From positions 1-64,000 of the forward strand of contig NZ_QTJY01000022.1 in NCBI RefSeq assembly GCF_003703975.1: 64,000 nucleotides of DNA, given 5' to 3'. Positions 35,387 through 45,305 of this stretch are shown one piece after another. This DNA comes from Larkinella soli. Lineage in GTDB: Bacteria; Bacteroidota; Bacteroidia; Cytophagales; Spirosomataceae. The translations under genes and the position numbers were made by a program. How positions within the stretch are numbered: position 1 is the first letter of the stretch; the number at the start of each line of letters is the position of its first letter. Under the pieces are notes generated by a model. It worked only from the letters and a program-made list of their open reading frames with translations. It was not told the DNA's origin and ran no database searches.

Positions 35387-37141
35387 TCACAGAGAGTTCA
35401 GCAGGGCTTTGGCAGGCATCAGCTGTGCGGCCGCCGGGGTGCCGGAGAGCTTCTCCACCTCAAAGGCATTCAGGGCTTTATCCAGCTGCGCGGCCTTGTC
35501 GGCCTGGCCTTTCTTCCCGAACTCATCCCGGAGGATTCGGATTTTTTCGTAATCCTGAATGCCTTCGATGAGCCGCTCGAACCGGACGGAAGTGCGCGGC
35601 CCCGGATAGACGATGTAGGTGTCCCCGGCCGGCCAGGTCCGAAAGCGCGAATCGCGGAGGGGATCTTTCACCCAGCAGTTGTAGGCCCAGCGCAGGTAAC
35701 CGTCGTAGCCTTTGTTGGCCGCAAACCAGCTGATCCAGGCGGCTTCGGCCGGGGGCGAAAAGGTGAAGGTGTTCGGATAGCGTTCGGAGCAGCAGGTGTA
35801 GTAGGTAGTATTGAACCCGGCCTGCCGCCGGCGCTGCATCGTGGGCGCATCGACCTCCTGGTTGGTGGCGACACAATAATCGATCAGATCGTTCTGTAAT
35901 TCAGGGTGATACAGCCCCGCCAGCGACAGCTTGAAGTCCTTGTCCACACTTTTGATCAGCGACAGAGCCTGCTGCATGGCTTCCATCGGCCGCTCGTCCA
36001 TGGCGATGGTGGTTTTTTCGAACCAGCCTTTCTCCTTCAGGTGCCGGGCAAAATCCGTCAGCATGGGCCGCCAGTGGGCCTCGTATTCGGGCGTGCCGGT
36101 TTTGGCGATGAGGAAGGTATCCTTCCGGGCGGCTTCGTCGTAGTAACTGAACTTCAGATTCCACGGAATCATGCTGTAACAGTTGATGAACCGGTCGATG
36201 CCGAGGTCCATCATGTAGGTCACCCAGCGGTCGAAAATCGTGTAGTCGAAGGCCCAGGTACCGTCCTTCTTTCGGGTCCACTGCACCATCGAGCCGTACA
36301 CGTCTTCGGTCTGGCTCCGCCAGGGGTCGTTGATGATGGTGGCGGTAATCGACTTCTGCCCGGCGTCGGCCAGCATTTTCATATAAGGCCGCATCAGCTC
36401 CATGTGTTCCGGCGACCATACCTTCACGCCATGCACCCGGGCCACCGAGTACGGGTTCTGCCATAGGTCCAGGTGAAACTTCCAGTCTTTGGGCGCGGGC
36501 AGCGTCCGGTTCAGCACCTCGACGGTGTAGGTCAGCTGCGCCGGCCGGCCCGAGGTTCCGGCGACGGAGACCGTCCCGGTGTAGGTTCCGGCCGGCGTGG
36601 CCGGAGGCACCGAAACGCTCAGCCAGACCGGCTGGGTGGTACGTTGCGGAATGTCCAGCACGCTCGTGAGATCGATGGGGTCGGCCACCAGCGAGGAGTC
36701 GTATTTGCCGGGGGGGCGCTGGTCGCAGCCCCCGCCGGTAGGCGGCAGGCCGTCCGTCATGACATACCGGACAAACCGGGCGGAGATGCTCCCGGCCGGA
36801 ATCGAATTGCCTTTGGCGTCTTTGGCGTCGGTCCAGCTCAGACGGGTTTGCGGCAGGGCCGACGCACTCCAGATCACCGCCTGGGTGTGGACCTTCTCCC
36901 CTTTCCAGGCTTTCGTCGTCCAGGTTTTCCTTAGGCTGGCCGAAACCGGGGCCGCGTGTTTCGCGTAGCGGACGTCGGCGGTGCCGAAACTGAGGTTCAG
37001 CCCCGGTTTCACCGATGCCCAGGCGGCCGCCGGAGCCGGTTTCGGGTCGGGCAGTTCCTGATACCGGGTCAGGTCCACCGGCTGGGCAAAGGCCCCGGCG
37101 GCAGACAGGCAAAGGGTAAGGGCAAGCCAGTACTTCCTCAT
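35387..37141 (-). CDS. DUF4091 glycoside-hydrolase-like exported protein
   Basis: A 584-residue exported protein (signal peptide MRKYWLALTLCLSAAGAFA). The frame is open 21 codons further upstream but only this ATG gives the signal. The N-terminal half is a beta domain; the C-terminal half is a TIM-barrel-like DUF4091 region. It has FHLDLWQNPY, a KEKGWFEKTTIAMDERP block with an Asp-Glu pair that could be catalytic, and ending strands with SVRFERLIEGIQDYE. DUF4091 is related to family GH123 (N-acetylgalactosaminidase-like, substrate-assisted). As first gene of the five-gene operon it probably frees the sugar later handled by the lyase and enolase-family enzymes. Confidence 0.82.
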   Translation of the reverse strand: MRKYWLALTLCLSAAGAFAQPVDLTRYQELPDPKPAPAAAWASVKPGLNLSFGTADVRYAKHAAPVSASLRKTWTTKAWKGEKVHTQAVIWSASALPQTRLSWTDAKDAKGNSIPAGSISARFVRYVMTDGLPPTGGGCDQRPPGKYDSSLVADPIDLTSVLDIPQRTTQPVWLSVSVPPATPAGTYTGTVSVAGTSGRPAQLTYTVEVLNRTLPAPKDWKFHLDLWQNPYSVARVHGVKVWSPEHMELMRPYMKMLADAGQKSITATIINDPWRSQTEDVYGSMVQWTRKKDGTWAFDYTIFDRWVTYMMDLGIDRFINCYSMIPWNLKFSYYDEAARKDTFLIAKTGTPEYEAHWRPMLTDFARHLKEKGWFEKTTIAMDERPMEAMQQALSLIKSVDKDFKLSLAGLYHPELQNDLIDYCVATNQEVDAPTMQRRRQAGFNTTYYTCCSERYPNTFTFSPPAEAAWISWFAANKGYDGYLRWAYNCWVKDPLRDSRFRTWPAGDTYIVYPGPRTSVRFERLIEGIQDYEKIRILRDEFGKKGQADKAAQLDKALNAFEVEKLSGTPAAAQLMPAKALLNSL

Positions 37142-37834
37142 CGAAGAAAAGATTAAAGGTCGGGTTGGGAATCGAATGATCATTTTCAATTTCAATATGG
37201 CCAAAATAATTGAACCAAAGACACCGCCCGGTCGGGAAAGTACCCGATGGGGGCAGCTGACTACCTCTCTCCCGGCGACACGCAGCCGTCGTCCAGGCGG
37301 CCGAAGCGCTCCGAAAAATGAATCTGCTCCTCCACGACCTTATCCTGACCGGGTTTTCAGATTATGCCATGCCCAATTTCCTCGGCCCGTTCGGGGGATT
37401 TGGTGATCCTAAAGAGGTAGTTTGGGGAAGCGTTCATCCTGAAGAAAGAGGGACTCCAGACCACCCCCCGGCCCCCTCCTTGCTAAGGAGGGGGAGAGCT
37501 CTGCCCGATTCAAACTCTGCGGAGCCACCCCCTCTTTACAAAGGAGGGGTCGGACCGGCGCTCCGGCAGGGGGGTGGTCAGCGGGAGGGCAAACCGGTCG
37601 GGAAAGCACCTTTTCCCTTCCCCAAACGACCTCTTTTTAGAGGTAAAGGCCCGGATGCCGGTGATGATGACTGAAACGGGCAGCCAACGCTTTCTCGTCC
37701 CGCAGCGAAACACACCGCAAAACGTCGTTTTCCTGAGGCAGGGCAGATGAATAAGACCTGATTCGTGAATAACTACCGGTGCCGCTTTCCGGTTAAAGAT
37801 AAACCGGCCGCCGTGAGTTTAGAATTTTCGATTT
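37142..37834. other. intergenic region containing repeat copy 2, no gene seen
   Basis: This 693-bp gap separates two divergent genes. It contains the nested palindromic repeat at 37411-37636 and a promoter-like AT-rich stretch just upstream of the DUF4091 gene (37175-37215, with a near-match -7 box TTATTTTG on the minus strand). The short frames across the repeat are low-complexity Pro/Gly/Arg products of the palindrome and are not genes. Confidence 0.5.
37411..37636. repeat. nested palindromic interspersed repeat, copy 2 (REPIN/MITE-like)
   Basis: Outer arms at 37411-37430 and 37617-37636 are inverted complements with one mismatch in 20. Inside are ACCACCCCCC and GGGGGGTGGT arms and two hairpins, the first a perfect 10-bp stem CCCCCTCCTT-GCT-AAGGAGGGGG (37472-37494). 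The left 80 bp match copy 1 at 21212 with only a few changes; the right half and loop differ. No transposase is nearby, so the element must be moved in trans if it is mobile. Confidence 0.85.
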
Positions 37835-38698
37835 ATGCAGTCTGCGTTTATCCAAACGAATCACCTCCGTCTGCATGTCATGCAGGCCGGACCGCCCGAC
37901 GGCCCCCTGGTGATTCTGCTGCACGGCTTTCCGGAGTTCTGGTATGGCTGGCGGCACCAGATCGAACCGCTGGCCGCGGCCGGATTTCGGGTCTGGGCGC
38001 CCGACCAGCGCGGCTACAACCTCAGTGACAAACCGCCGGGCGTTGAATCCTATACGCTCGACCGGCTGGGGGCCGACATTCTGGGCCTGATGGATGCCGC
38101 CGGGGTGCAGAAGGCGAGTGTCGTCGGGCACGACTGGGGCGGGGGCGTTGCCTGGTGGCTGGCCCTGAACCATCCCGAACGGCTTCACCGGGTTGCCATT
38201 CTGAATATGCCCCATTTCAGGGTGCTGTCCCATACGCTCCGGACCAGACCCCGCCAGATGCTCCGAAGCTGGTATGCGGCTTTCTTCCAGCTGCCCAACC
38301 TGCCCGAATGGCTCCTCCGGCGCGGCAACTGGTGGCCGGCCACCCGGATGCTCCGCCGAACCAGCAACCCCGGCACGTTTTCGGACGACGATCTGAACCA
38401 ATACCGGCGTGCCTGGAGCCGGCCCGGCCCCACCGGCAGCCCGGCCCTGCGGACGATGATTCACTGGTACCGGGCTTTCGTACGGAAACACCCGTTCCGG
38501 CCCCGGAGCCCACGGGTCCGGGTGCCGCTGCTGCTGATCTGGGGCCGCCGGGATTCGGCGCTCATTCCGGAGATGGCCCGGCCCAGCATCGATCTCTGCG
38601 ACGGTGGAAAACTGGTTTTCCTGGAAGAGGCCACCCACTGGGTTCAGCATGAAGCCGCCGACCGGGTCAACTCCCTCCTGATCGGGTGGATGCGCTGA
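37835..38698 (+). CDS. epoxide-hydrolase-like alpha/beta hydrolase
   Basis: A 287-residue cytoplasmic alpha/beta hydrolase. The oxyanion motif HGFPEFWYGW (30-39), nucleophile Asp100 in GHDWGGGVA, acid Asp240 (LIWGRRDSAL) and His268 (EEATHWVQHE) are all present. The Asp nucleophile in GHDWGG, the HGxP motif and the Trp after the nucleophile point to epoxide hydrolases or haloalkane/fluoroacetate dehalogenase relatives. Candidate ring-opening Tyr residues lie in the cap (Tyr190, Tyr212). It starts after a 693-bp gap carrying the repeat element and is 121 bp from the SGNH hydrolase start downstream. Confidence 0.85.
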   Translation: MQSAFIQTNHLRLHVMQAGPPDGPLVILLHGFPEFWYGWRHQIEPLAAAGFRVWAPDQRGYNLSDKPPGVESYTLDRLGADILGLMDAAGVQKASVVGHDWGGGVAWWLALNHPERLHRVAILNMPHFRVLSHTLRTRPRQMLRSWYAAFFQLPNLPEWLLRRGNWWPATRMLRRTSNPGTFSDDDLNQYRRAWSRPGPTGSPALRTMIHWYRAFVRKHPFRPRSPRVRVPLLLIWGRRDSALIPEMARPSIDLCDGGKLVFLEEATHWVQHEAADRVNSLLIGWMR

Positions 38699-38819
38699 GC
38701 GGCTGGTCCGCCGTCCGGTGAAAGTTTATGGGCCGCGAAGCATTAAAACCGGCGGGGTCTTTTCCTTTTCGGGAAGAAACCCTCCCGGCTCCCACGCCGG
38801 CCCGTTCCGAAACGCCCCG

Positions 38820-39644
38820 ATGAAGCGACGCCTGATCCTGATTGCCCTTGTTTTTCTGTTCAATGCCTCTACCCGCCGGAACCTGAACTGGGTCGCCATC
38901 GGCGATTCGATCACCTACCTGAACGAGCACCTGAAAGAAACCGGCGACCGGGTGACCAGGGGGTACATGACCCGGGTAATCGAGAAGCTGCCCCACATCA
39001 ACTACGTCAATCAGGGGCATAACGGCTGGACGGCCATCCGGATCGCCGAGCAGATCGACAAGCTGAATCTGACCAAAGCGGACGTGTACTCCATTTTTCT
39101 GGGAACGAACGACTGGTGGGGCAGCCGGCCGCTGGGCCGGCTGAAGGATTACCGGGACAATACCGGCAACGGCACGGTCAACGGAGCCTTCCGCACCATC
39201 GTCGACAAGCTGCGGAGCCTGAACCCCGACGCCCGGATCATCCTGATCACGCCCATGCAGCGGGTCGATTTCGTCTACCTGTTTAACTTCAAAAACAACG
39301 CCTACGGCTCCTATAAGCCTAAAAACGGACAGACGCTGGAAGCCTTCGCCCAGGCCGTGGACTCCATCGGCCGTCTGGAACGCCTGCCGGTGGTGGACCT
39401 CTATCACCTGAAGGGTCTGGGTATGAGGGAGCTGGTCCGGTTCAAACGGCTGAAGGACCCGCAGACAGGCGCCTACCGGAATTATTCCTACCCCGACTTC
39501 ATCGACGTACCCTTCAACCCCGAAACCGACGAATACCCCTACCCCATCGAAGCCGTCGGCAAGACCTACGACGGCCTGCATCCTTCCGACGCCGGCTACC
39601 AGCTCATCAGCCGCCGACTGGTCCGGATCATGAAGAAATATTGA
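38820..39644 (+). CDS. SGNH/GDSL hydrolase
   Basis: A 274-residue exported esterase or lipase-like protein. The ATG at 38820 gives MKRRLILIALVFLFNA, a short signal peptide; the frame is open 34 codons earlier without any signal. All SGNH blocks are intact: AIGDSITY (Ser30), QGHNGW (Gly/Asn region), FLGTNDWW, and the Asp251-x-x-His254 pair in YDGLHPSDAGY. It probably removes acyl groups from a polysaccharide or glycolipid in the periplasm. It converges on the FtsX-type permease gene with a 49-bp gap. Confidence 0.88.
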   Translation: MKRRLILIALVFLFNASTRRNLNWVAIGDSITYLNEHLKETGDRVTRGYMTRVIEKLPHINYVNQGHNGWTAIRIAEQIDKLNLTKADVYSIFLGTNDWWGSRPLGRLKDYRDNTGNGTVNGAFRTIVDKLRSLNPDARIILITPMQRVDFVYLFNFKNNAYGSYKPKNGQTLEAFAQAVDSIGRLERLPVVDLYHLKGLGMRELVRFKRLKDPQTGAYRNYSYPDFIDVPFNPETDEYPYPIEAVGKTYDGLHPSDAGYQLISRRLVRIMKKY

Positions 39645-39693
39645 TGTCCGGAAGCCTAACCGACTTCCCGGGCGGGTTGGCCCGGAGCCGCCT

Positions 39694-42135
39694 TTATTCG
39701 CTCTTCAGTACCTTCGCCGGATTGCTCCGGGCCGCTTTCACGGTCTGCGATCCGATCAGGATGAACGCGATCAGCAATACCGCCCCCAGGCCGATGAACA
39801 ACTCGGCAACCTGCACGGGGGTGTGATACGGAAAGTGGGTAAGCACTACGTTTTCGAAGAAAAGGTACGTTACGGGCAGAGCGATCAGGGCCGATAATGA
39901 CAACTGAACGAGAAAACCGCGGCTCAGTAAGAAGACAAGGCTGCCCGGTCCGGCGCCCATCACTTTGCGGATGCTGATCTCCTTCAGCCTGGTTTCGGTA
40001 GTGAACGCCACCATGCCGAACAATCCCATCGAAGCGATGGAAATGGCGAGGAAAGAGAGGAAGCCGATGATCTTGATCATGGCCGAAAATTCGCTGTAGG
40101 CCTCTTCGATGGCCTCGTCGTAGAACTGAGCCTCGAACGGATGAACCCGATCGATTTCCTTCCATGCCGACTCGATCCTGGCCAGGGTCGCCGGCATATC
40201 GGTACTGCGTATTTTGGCATTGATCGTGGCCCTGTTCTCCGGGGTCCAGGACAGGAAGGCTACCGGCCCGATGAGGTTGTCGACCTTGCCGTAATGAAAA
40301 TCCCTGATGACGCCGACAATGGTCATCTTCCGCGGACTGATGTTGAAACTGCTGAAGGTGATCACCTCCCCGATGGCTTTTTCGGGATCGTTGCCCGCAA
40401 TATTGAACCGTTTCAGGACCTGCTGGTTCACGATCACTTCCGTGGCCGCGTCGGCGGTGGTGGGTCGTGCCTTAAAATTTCCTCCGGCAATGAGCTTGTA
40501 TTCATGTAACGGCAGATAGTTCTCGTCGACGTGGTTGGTCAGGACCAGCACCGAATCCCGCGAGTCCCGGTATTTCATGAAACCGCCCCAGGCGTTGCCG
40601 ACGCTGGTGATGATGTGCGACCGGGACAGGGCGCTTACTTCCGGCATTTCGCTCAGTTTTTTGAGTAGCACATCGGGTTTATTCCCCTGCATATCGATGT
40701 TCAGGATGTTTTCCGTGTTGAATCCCAGATCGAAAGCCAGGATGTTCTTATACTGCACATAGCCGATGGCGGTGGTGGTGATGAAGATCAGGGTGAGCGT
40801 ATACTGAACCACCACCAGGGCGCGCCGGAGGGTTACGTGTTTAAATACCTTCACCGTCGACACATTTTTGAGGGCATTGATCGCGCTGACTTTCGAAAAG
40901 AAGACGGCGGGCATGAAACCGGCCATCACCCCGACGGTGATCGAAAAGAGGATGAAGGCCGCGACCATGGCCGGAGTGAGTTCGAGCTTCACCGTGCGCT
41001 GCATCTCCGGAGCCAGGCTGATCAGCAGCGGCCGCAATCCGAGAAACAGGAAGTAGGACAGAAGCAGGGCCGCCAGGGAGATCATGATGGCCTCCGCCAG
41101 AAACTGCTGCCGGATCTGGCCCTTACCGGCGCCGATCGCTTTGCGAAGACCCACTTCCTTGAAACGGCGCATGGCCCGCGCAATCGACAGGTTGGTATAG
41201 TTGAAACACGCCGACAGGATCACGATGAGGGCAAGCCCGCCGAGGATCCAAAGCACCACCGGGGGCATGTGAGGGCCGATGGAGCCAGGCCCCCCCTCGG
41301 AGGCCCGCAGACTCTCCCCGACGACGATCTCGTATAAAGGAAGGAGTTCGAGCCGGATCCTGGTGGGTTCGCCGGCGAGATTTTCCTGCTTCGCGATGGC
41401 GTCGAGCTGCGACTGAATGGAGGCCCGATCGGCATTTTCCGGCAGCCGGACGTACACGAAGTTCGACGACATGTTTGTCCATTTCTCAAAGCTGCCGTCG
41501 TTTCGGTGGAGCTGACCGGCCGTCGACAGCGATACCAGCGCTTCGAAACTGAGGTGCGAAAAGAAGGGAACGTCCTTCATGACACCGGTCACCTGGTAGG
41601 GAAGTGAATTGAAATGGATGGCCTTCCCCAGCGCCGACCGGCCGCCGAACAGCTTTTTCGCGGCCGTCTCCGTCAGAACGACCGAATAAGGTTCTTTCAG
41701 GGCCGTTTCGGGATTACCCTCCAGCAAGGGAAACGTAAAGATCCGGAATAGCGACGGGTCCGCCCAGAAGCCCCTGATGGGCAGAACCTGGTCGCCCACC
41801 TTGGCGTCCTGCGAAAAATCGTTGCGCAGAATGGCCACTTCTTCGATGCCCGGTACTTTCTCCCGGATCAGCTTTCCGGCCTTGATGGAGGTGGTGGCAT
41901 ACTTGCCCCCGGATCGCGACCCGCCTTGCTCGCCTTCGGCAGTCACGACGCTGGTAATGCGATAAATTCTCTCCCCATCCTTATGAAACCGGTCGTACGA
42001 ACGCAGGTCGAGGACGAACGCGATCAGAAGTAACCCGACGGACATACTGATGGCCAGGCCGACGATATTGATGAAGGAGAACAGCTTGTTGCGCATTAAG
42101 TTGCGTCTCGAAGTTTTGATGTAACTTCCGATCAT
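39694..42135 (-). CDS. MacB/FtsX-type ABC transporter permease
   Basis: An 813-residue inner membrane protein. The layout is two permease halves. Each has a membrane helix and a large periplasmic domain, with FtsX-type helices near residues 285-420 and 680-810 (WILGGLALIVILSACFNYTN; FLSFLAISIASMGLFGMVAF) and RLKEISIRKVMGAG-type coupling helices. Start ATG at 42135 (MIGSYIKTSRRNLMRNK) is the usual family start; an open frame continues 66 codons upstream without likeness. No ATPase or membrane fusion gene is adjacent. It is preceded by a sigma-54-like promoter and two palindromes described separately. It likely exports or moves lipoproteins or peptides with an ATPase encoded elsewhere. Confidence 0.88.
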   Translation of the reverse strand: MIGSYIKTSRRNLMRNKLFSFINIVGLAISMSVGLLLIAFVLDLRSYDRFHKDGERIYRITSVVTAEGEQGGSRSGGKYATTSIKAGKLIREKVPGIEEVAILRNDFSQDAKVGDQVLPIRGFWADPSLFRIFTFPLLEGNPETALKEPYSVVLTETAAKKLFGGRSALGKAIHFNSLPYQVTGVMKDVPFFSHLSFEALVSLSTAGQLHRNDGSFEKWTNMSSNFVYVRLPENADRASIQSQLDAIAKQENLAGEPTRIRLELLPLYEIVVGESLRASEGGPGSIGPHMPPVVLWILGGLALIVILSACFNYTNLSIARAMRRFKEVGLRKAIGAGKGQIRQQFLAEAIMISLAALLLSYFLFLGLRPLLISLAPEMQRTVKLELTPAMVAAFILFSITVGVMAGFMPAVFFSKVSAINALKNVSTVKVFKHVTLRRALVVVQYTLTLIFITTTAIGYVQYKNILAFDLGFNTENILNIDMQGNKPDVLLKKLSEMPEVSALSRSHIITSVGNAWGGFMKYRDSRDSVLVLTNHVDENYLPLHEYKLIAGGNFKARPTTADAATEVIVNQQVLKRFNIAGNDPEKAIGEVITFSSFNISPRKMTIVGVIRDFHYGKVDNLIGPVAFLSWTPENRATINAKIRSTDMPATLARIESAWKEIDRVHPFEAQFYDEAIEEAYSEFSAMIKIIGFLSFLAISIASMGLFGMVAFTTETRLKEISIRKVMGAGPGSLVFLLSRGFLVQLSLSALIALPVTYLFFENVVLTHFPYHTPVQVAELFIGLGAVLLIAFILIGSQTVKAARSNPAKVLKSE

Positions 42136-42310
42136 GATCCGGTTTACAAAAAGGTTGTCAAATGCTGGACTTCGTACCGTTTCGCTTCCGATGACCCTGA
42201 AGGCACCGGCCCCGTCGATCCGCCCGGCGCGACGCGGTCTGATGGGGCATACCTTCCGCCCGATGCTGCGGAGAGCAAGGCCGGGGTTGTTCGTTGGCTG
42301 AAACGAATGA

Positions 42311-42326
42311 ATCAAATCTGGTGCCA
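42311..42326 (-). promoter_or_regulatory. candidate sigma-54 (-24/-12) promoter of the first permease gene
   Basis: The minus strand reads TGGCAC-CAGAT-TTGA (42326 to 42312), matching the TGGCAC-N5-TTGC sigma-54 consensus except for the last base. The GG and the -12 dinucleotide are exactly 10 bp apart. It lies 53 bp downstream of two TGTCC-N6-GGACA palindromes, the usual place for enhancers, and about 190 bp upstream of the start codon. Confidence 0.5.
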
Positions 42327-42378
42327 GCGGCAAAAACGGTCTTTCAGGGGCCCTGACCCATCATCTTCCGGGATACAC

Positions 42379-42416
42379 TGTCCAGAAGCGGACAAGTCCC
42401 TGTCCACGATTGGACA
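42379..42416. promoter_or_regulatory. paired TGTCC-N6-GGACA palindromes, putative enhancer sites
   Basis: Two perfect inverted repeats, TGTCC-AGAAGC-GGACA (42379-42394) and TGTCC-ACGATT-GGACA (42401-42416, extended to CCCTGTCC...GGACAGGG), start 22 bp apart, two helical turns. The same pair with the same 22-bp spacing occurs upstream of the second permease gene at 45384. I infer binding of one dimeric regulator, perhaps a sigma-54 enhancer-binding protein. The rest of 42136-42474 holds no gene. Confidence 0.7.
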
Positions 42417-42474
42417 GGGAAATGAGCGCCAATGGGTATCTCCAAATCCGATAAATACCCCAAAGGGATGGTTT

Positions 42475-45132
42475 TTACTCCGACCGCAGGCTATTCACCG
42501 GGTTGATGAGGGCGGCCCGGACGGCCTGAATGCTGACGGTCAGCAACGTAAGAAGCAGCGCACCGACCCCGGTTACGGCAAACACCCACCACGATAGATC
42601 GGTGCGGTATTCATACTGCCGGAGCCAGTTGCCGAGAAAATAATAGGCAATCGGGACGGCAAGGAAAAAAGCGATCAGCACCAGCACCACGAAGTCTTTC
42701 GATAACAGCCGCCATACGTTCAGAACCGACGCGCCGAAGACCTTGCGAATGCCGATCTCTCTGGTGCGCTGCTCGGCCACGAACGACGACAGCCCAAAAA
42801 GCCCTAAGCAGCTGATGAAAATAGCCAGCATCGCAAACCCCGAAGCGAGGGTGCCGATCCGTTCTTCTGCCGCAAACTTGAGGGCGTATTCCTGATCCGC
42901 AAACGTATATTCAAACGGCGAGGCCGGATTGCGTTTTTTAAAAATAGCTTCCAGGCTCCTGAGGGCGGTGTGGACGCCTGCTTTGGGATGGAGCCTGATA
43001 TGAATGACGTTCAGACCGCGTTCCTTCGTGTTTATCATGAATACGGTCGGTACTACCGGCTCAAACGGTGATCTCATCACCATATCCTTCACGACCCCGA
43101 TCAGTTTCCAGCTCTTATCATGCCACCGGATCGTTTCACCAACCGGCTTTTTCAGACCCGTCAGCTTTACGGCGGCTTCATTCAGCAGAAACGCCAGCGA
43201 GTCACCGGCATACTGCCTTGAAAAGTCACGGCCTTCCTTTATTTTCCAGCCAACCACCTTGCCAAAATCCGGGGTAACGGAGATGGTTCCGAACGAGGCC
43301 GGCCGGTTGGGGTCTTTCCCCCGCCACTCCAGATTATTGGCCGATGACCAGATGCTGGTGATCGGGCTGGAGGATTCAGCCATATCCGCGACGACTCCGC
43401 TGGCCAGTAGTTCCTGGCGGAGTTCCTCGTAGCGGCCCTGAATTTCGGGGGTATTCATCGTGATGTTGATCAGCCCGTCCCGGCTGTAGCCCACCGGGCG
43501 GTTACGGGCAAACTGAATCTGGCGGAACACGACGATCGTTCCGATAATGAGGGTAACCGATACACTGAACTGGACCACCACCAGAACCTTGCGGGGCACG
43601 GTGGCCAGACGACCCGACCTGAATGTTCCTTTCAATACCCGGATGGCCTGGAATGAGGAAAGATAGAAGGCCGGGTAACTACCGGCCACGAAGCCGGTAA
43701 CGGCCATAAAACCGAGGCAGAGGAGCCAGAACACGGGATTCGACCACGGCATGACCAGCCGTTTGTCGGCGATTTCATTGAACAAGGGCAGCATCAGCCA
43801 GACCAGCCCTGTACAAAAACCGAAAGCGGCCGTCACGACCAGGAAGGATTCGCTCAGGAACTGGCCGGCGAGCTGGCTCCGGACCGAACCCAATGCCTTG
43901 CGAATCCCCACTTCCTTTGCCCGCTTTTCGGAGCGGGCCGTGCTCAGGTTCATGAAATTGATGCAGGCCAGCAACAAGACAAACGCGCCGATCATCCCGA
44001 AAAGCCAGACAAACTGGATGCGGCCCCCGGAATTGGTCCCATTCTTAAACTCGTTGTACAGATGCCATTCCGGCATTGGGTACAGAAAAAGCGACGACCG
44101 GGTCTTGTCCTGAATATGCTGATGGAGAACGTTCCTGATTTTGCGGGAAACGTCGGCGGCCTGGCTGCGCGGGCTGAGCAGCGTATAAATTTCAAAGGAA
44201 CTGCTGCGCCAGTCATCCAGGCCCTGACCGGCCTCGAAAAGCAGCCCGATCGGCGCCAGGAAGGCCGCGTTTTTAAAGGTCGAATTGTGGGGCAAATCCC
44301 TGTAAACGCCCGCTACCTGCACCAGGTAGCGATTCCCGATTTTAAGGGCTTTATGCAGAGGATCGCCCGTGCCGAAGAGTGCCTTTGCGGTCGTTTCGGA
44401 AATCAGGACGGAAGTAGGGTCCTTTAACCCCAGACGGCTTCCCTGAATCATGTCAAACGTCATCATTTCCGGGAAGTCCGATTCCACGAAGCCGCCCGAC
44501 CGGGTAAATTTCCGATCCTGAAAAGCAACGATCTGGTCCGTCCAGACGGCGGCAGCGACGGATTTGAAATCATCCGGATACCGGGTTCTCAGCTCCCGGC
44601 TCACGGGCATCGGCAAGGCGGCAAACGTCTGGACGCCCTGCTCCAGCGTTTGGTTTTCCATGACCTGAGCAATGCGGCCGGAATGCTGGTGAAAGCCGTT
44701 GAAGGACAGCTCGTCCCAGATCCACAGACCGATCAGCAGGGCCACTGCCATGCCGCTCGCCAGACCGGTGATATTGATGATGGAGTAGGTTTTCTGTCGG
44801 ATCAGATTGCGCCAGGCGATCTTAACGTAGTTGCGAAGCATAGCCATATGGAAAGAAACGGGTTGAGGATCGTCATGAGTGGGTTTCGTTCGGGGTCGGC
44901 TAAAGGGGCGTATCAACCGCAGGACGGCCAGTGCATACCGCCGGCGGGCGGTCCGCACTCCGACGGTCTTCACCCAGTACGCGTACATTTCCAGCAGATC
45001 GCCCTGTAGTTCATCCTCCAGACCGGGCGGACTGAAGCGGTTCAGTAACCGATCGGCCCAGCGTGGCGGCTTCCGGGCCGACCTTCGGCGATCCGGCGGG
45101 TCTGTACGACGTTCATCGCTCATGCGTCCCAT
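42475..45132 (-). CDS. MacB/FtsX-type permease with N-terminal permease-prefix domain
   Basis: An 885-residue permease paralogous to the 39694-42135 gene. Residues about 20-80 form a soluble permease-prefix domain (WADRLLNRFSPPGLEDELQG, then ARRRYALAVLRLI). After this the FtsX part begins (NYVKIAWRNLIRQKTYSIIN), with helices (TGLASGMAVALLIGLWIWDE; WLFGMIGAFVLLLACINFMN) and two GIRKALGS / GIRKVFGAS coupling helices. ATG at 45132 is used; ATG at 45123 (MSDERR) is equally possible. No ATPase partner is adjacent. Its upstream region repeats the palindrome pair and promoter layout of the other permease gene, so the two are probably coregulated. Confidence 0.88.
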   Translation of the reverse strand: MGRMSDERRTDPPDRRRSARKPPRWADRLLNRFSPPGLEDELQGDLLEMYAYWVKTVGVRTARRRYALAVLRLIRPFSRPRTKPTHDDPQPVSFHMAMLRNYVKIAWRNLIRQKTYSIINITGLASGMAVALLIGLWIWDELSFNGFHQHSGRIAQVMENQTLEQGVQTFAALPMPVSRELRTRYPDDFKSVAAAVWTDQIVAFQDRKFTRSGGFVESDFPEMMTFDMIQGSRLGLKDPTSVLISETTAKALFGTGDPLHKALKIGNRYLVQVAGVYRDLPHNSTFKNAAFLAPIGLLFEAGQGLDDWRSSSFEIYTLLSPRSQAADVSRKIRNVLHQHIQDKTRSSLFLYPMPEWHLYNEFKNGTNSGGRIQFVWLFGMIGAFVLLLACINFMNLSTARSEKRAKEVGIRKALGSVRSQLAGQFLSESFLVVTAAFGFCTGLVWLMLPLFNEIADKRLVMPWSNPVFWLLCLGFMAVTGFVAGSYPAFYLSSFQAIRVLKGTFRSGRLATVPRKVLVVVQFSVSVTLIIGTIVVFRQIQFARNRPVGYSRDGLINITMNTPEIQGRYEELRQELLASGVVADMAESSSPITSIWSSANNLEWRGKDPNRPASFGTISVTPDFGKVVGWKIKEGRDFSRQYAGDSLAFLLNEAAVKLTGLKKPVGETIRWHDKSWKLIGVVKDMVMRSPFEPVVPTVFMINTKERGLNVIHIRLHPKAGVHTALRSLEAIFKKRNPASPFEYTFADQEYALKFAAEERIGTLASGFAMLAIFISCLGLFGLSSFVAEQRTREIGIRKVFGASVLNVWRLLSKDFVVLVLIAFFLAVPIAYYFLGNWLRQYEYRTDLSWWVFAVTGVGALLLTLLTVSIQAVRAALINPVNSLRSE

Positions 45133-45305
45133 CGCTGTTTTACCCGGGTTGAAATCAGACGGAAAGCCTGGGGGGCAGCCCCCGTCGGCAGGGCGGCTTT
45201 TTCAATCTGGTCTAAAAACGTTTCTTTCATAGCCACATTCAGAACATCCGGACGAAAGTCAGGTGCGCCGGGTACCCGGCTCCTGATTAGTATAGGCTTT
45301 GTCGT

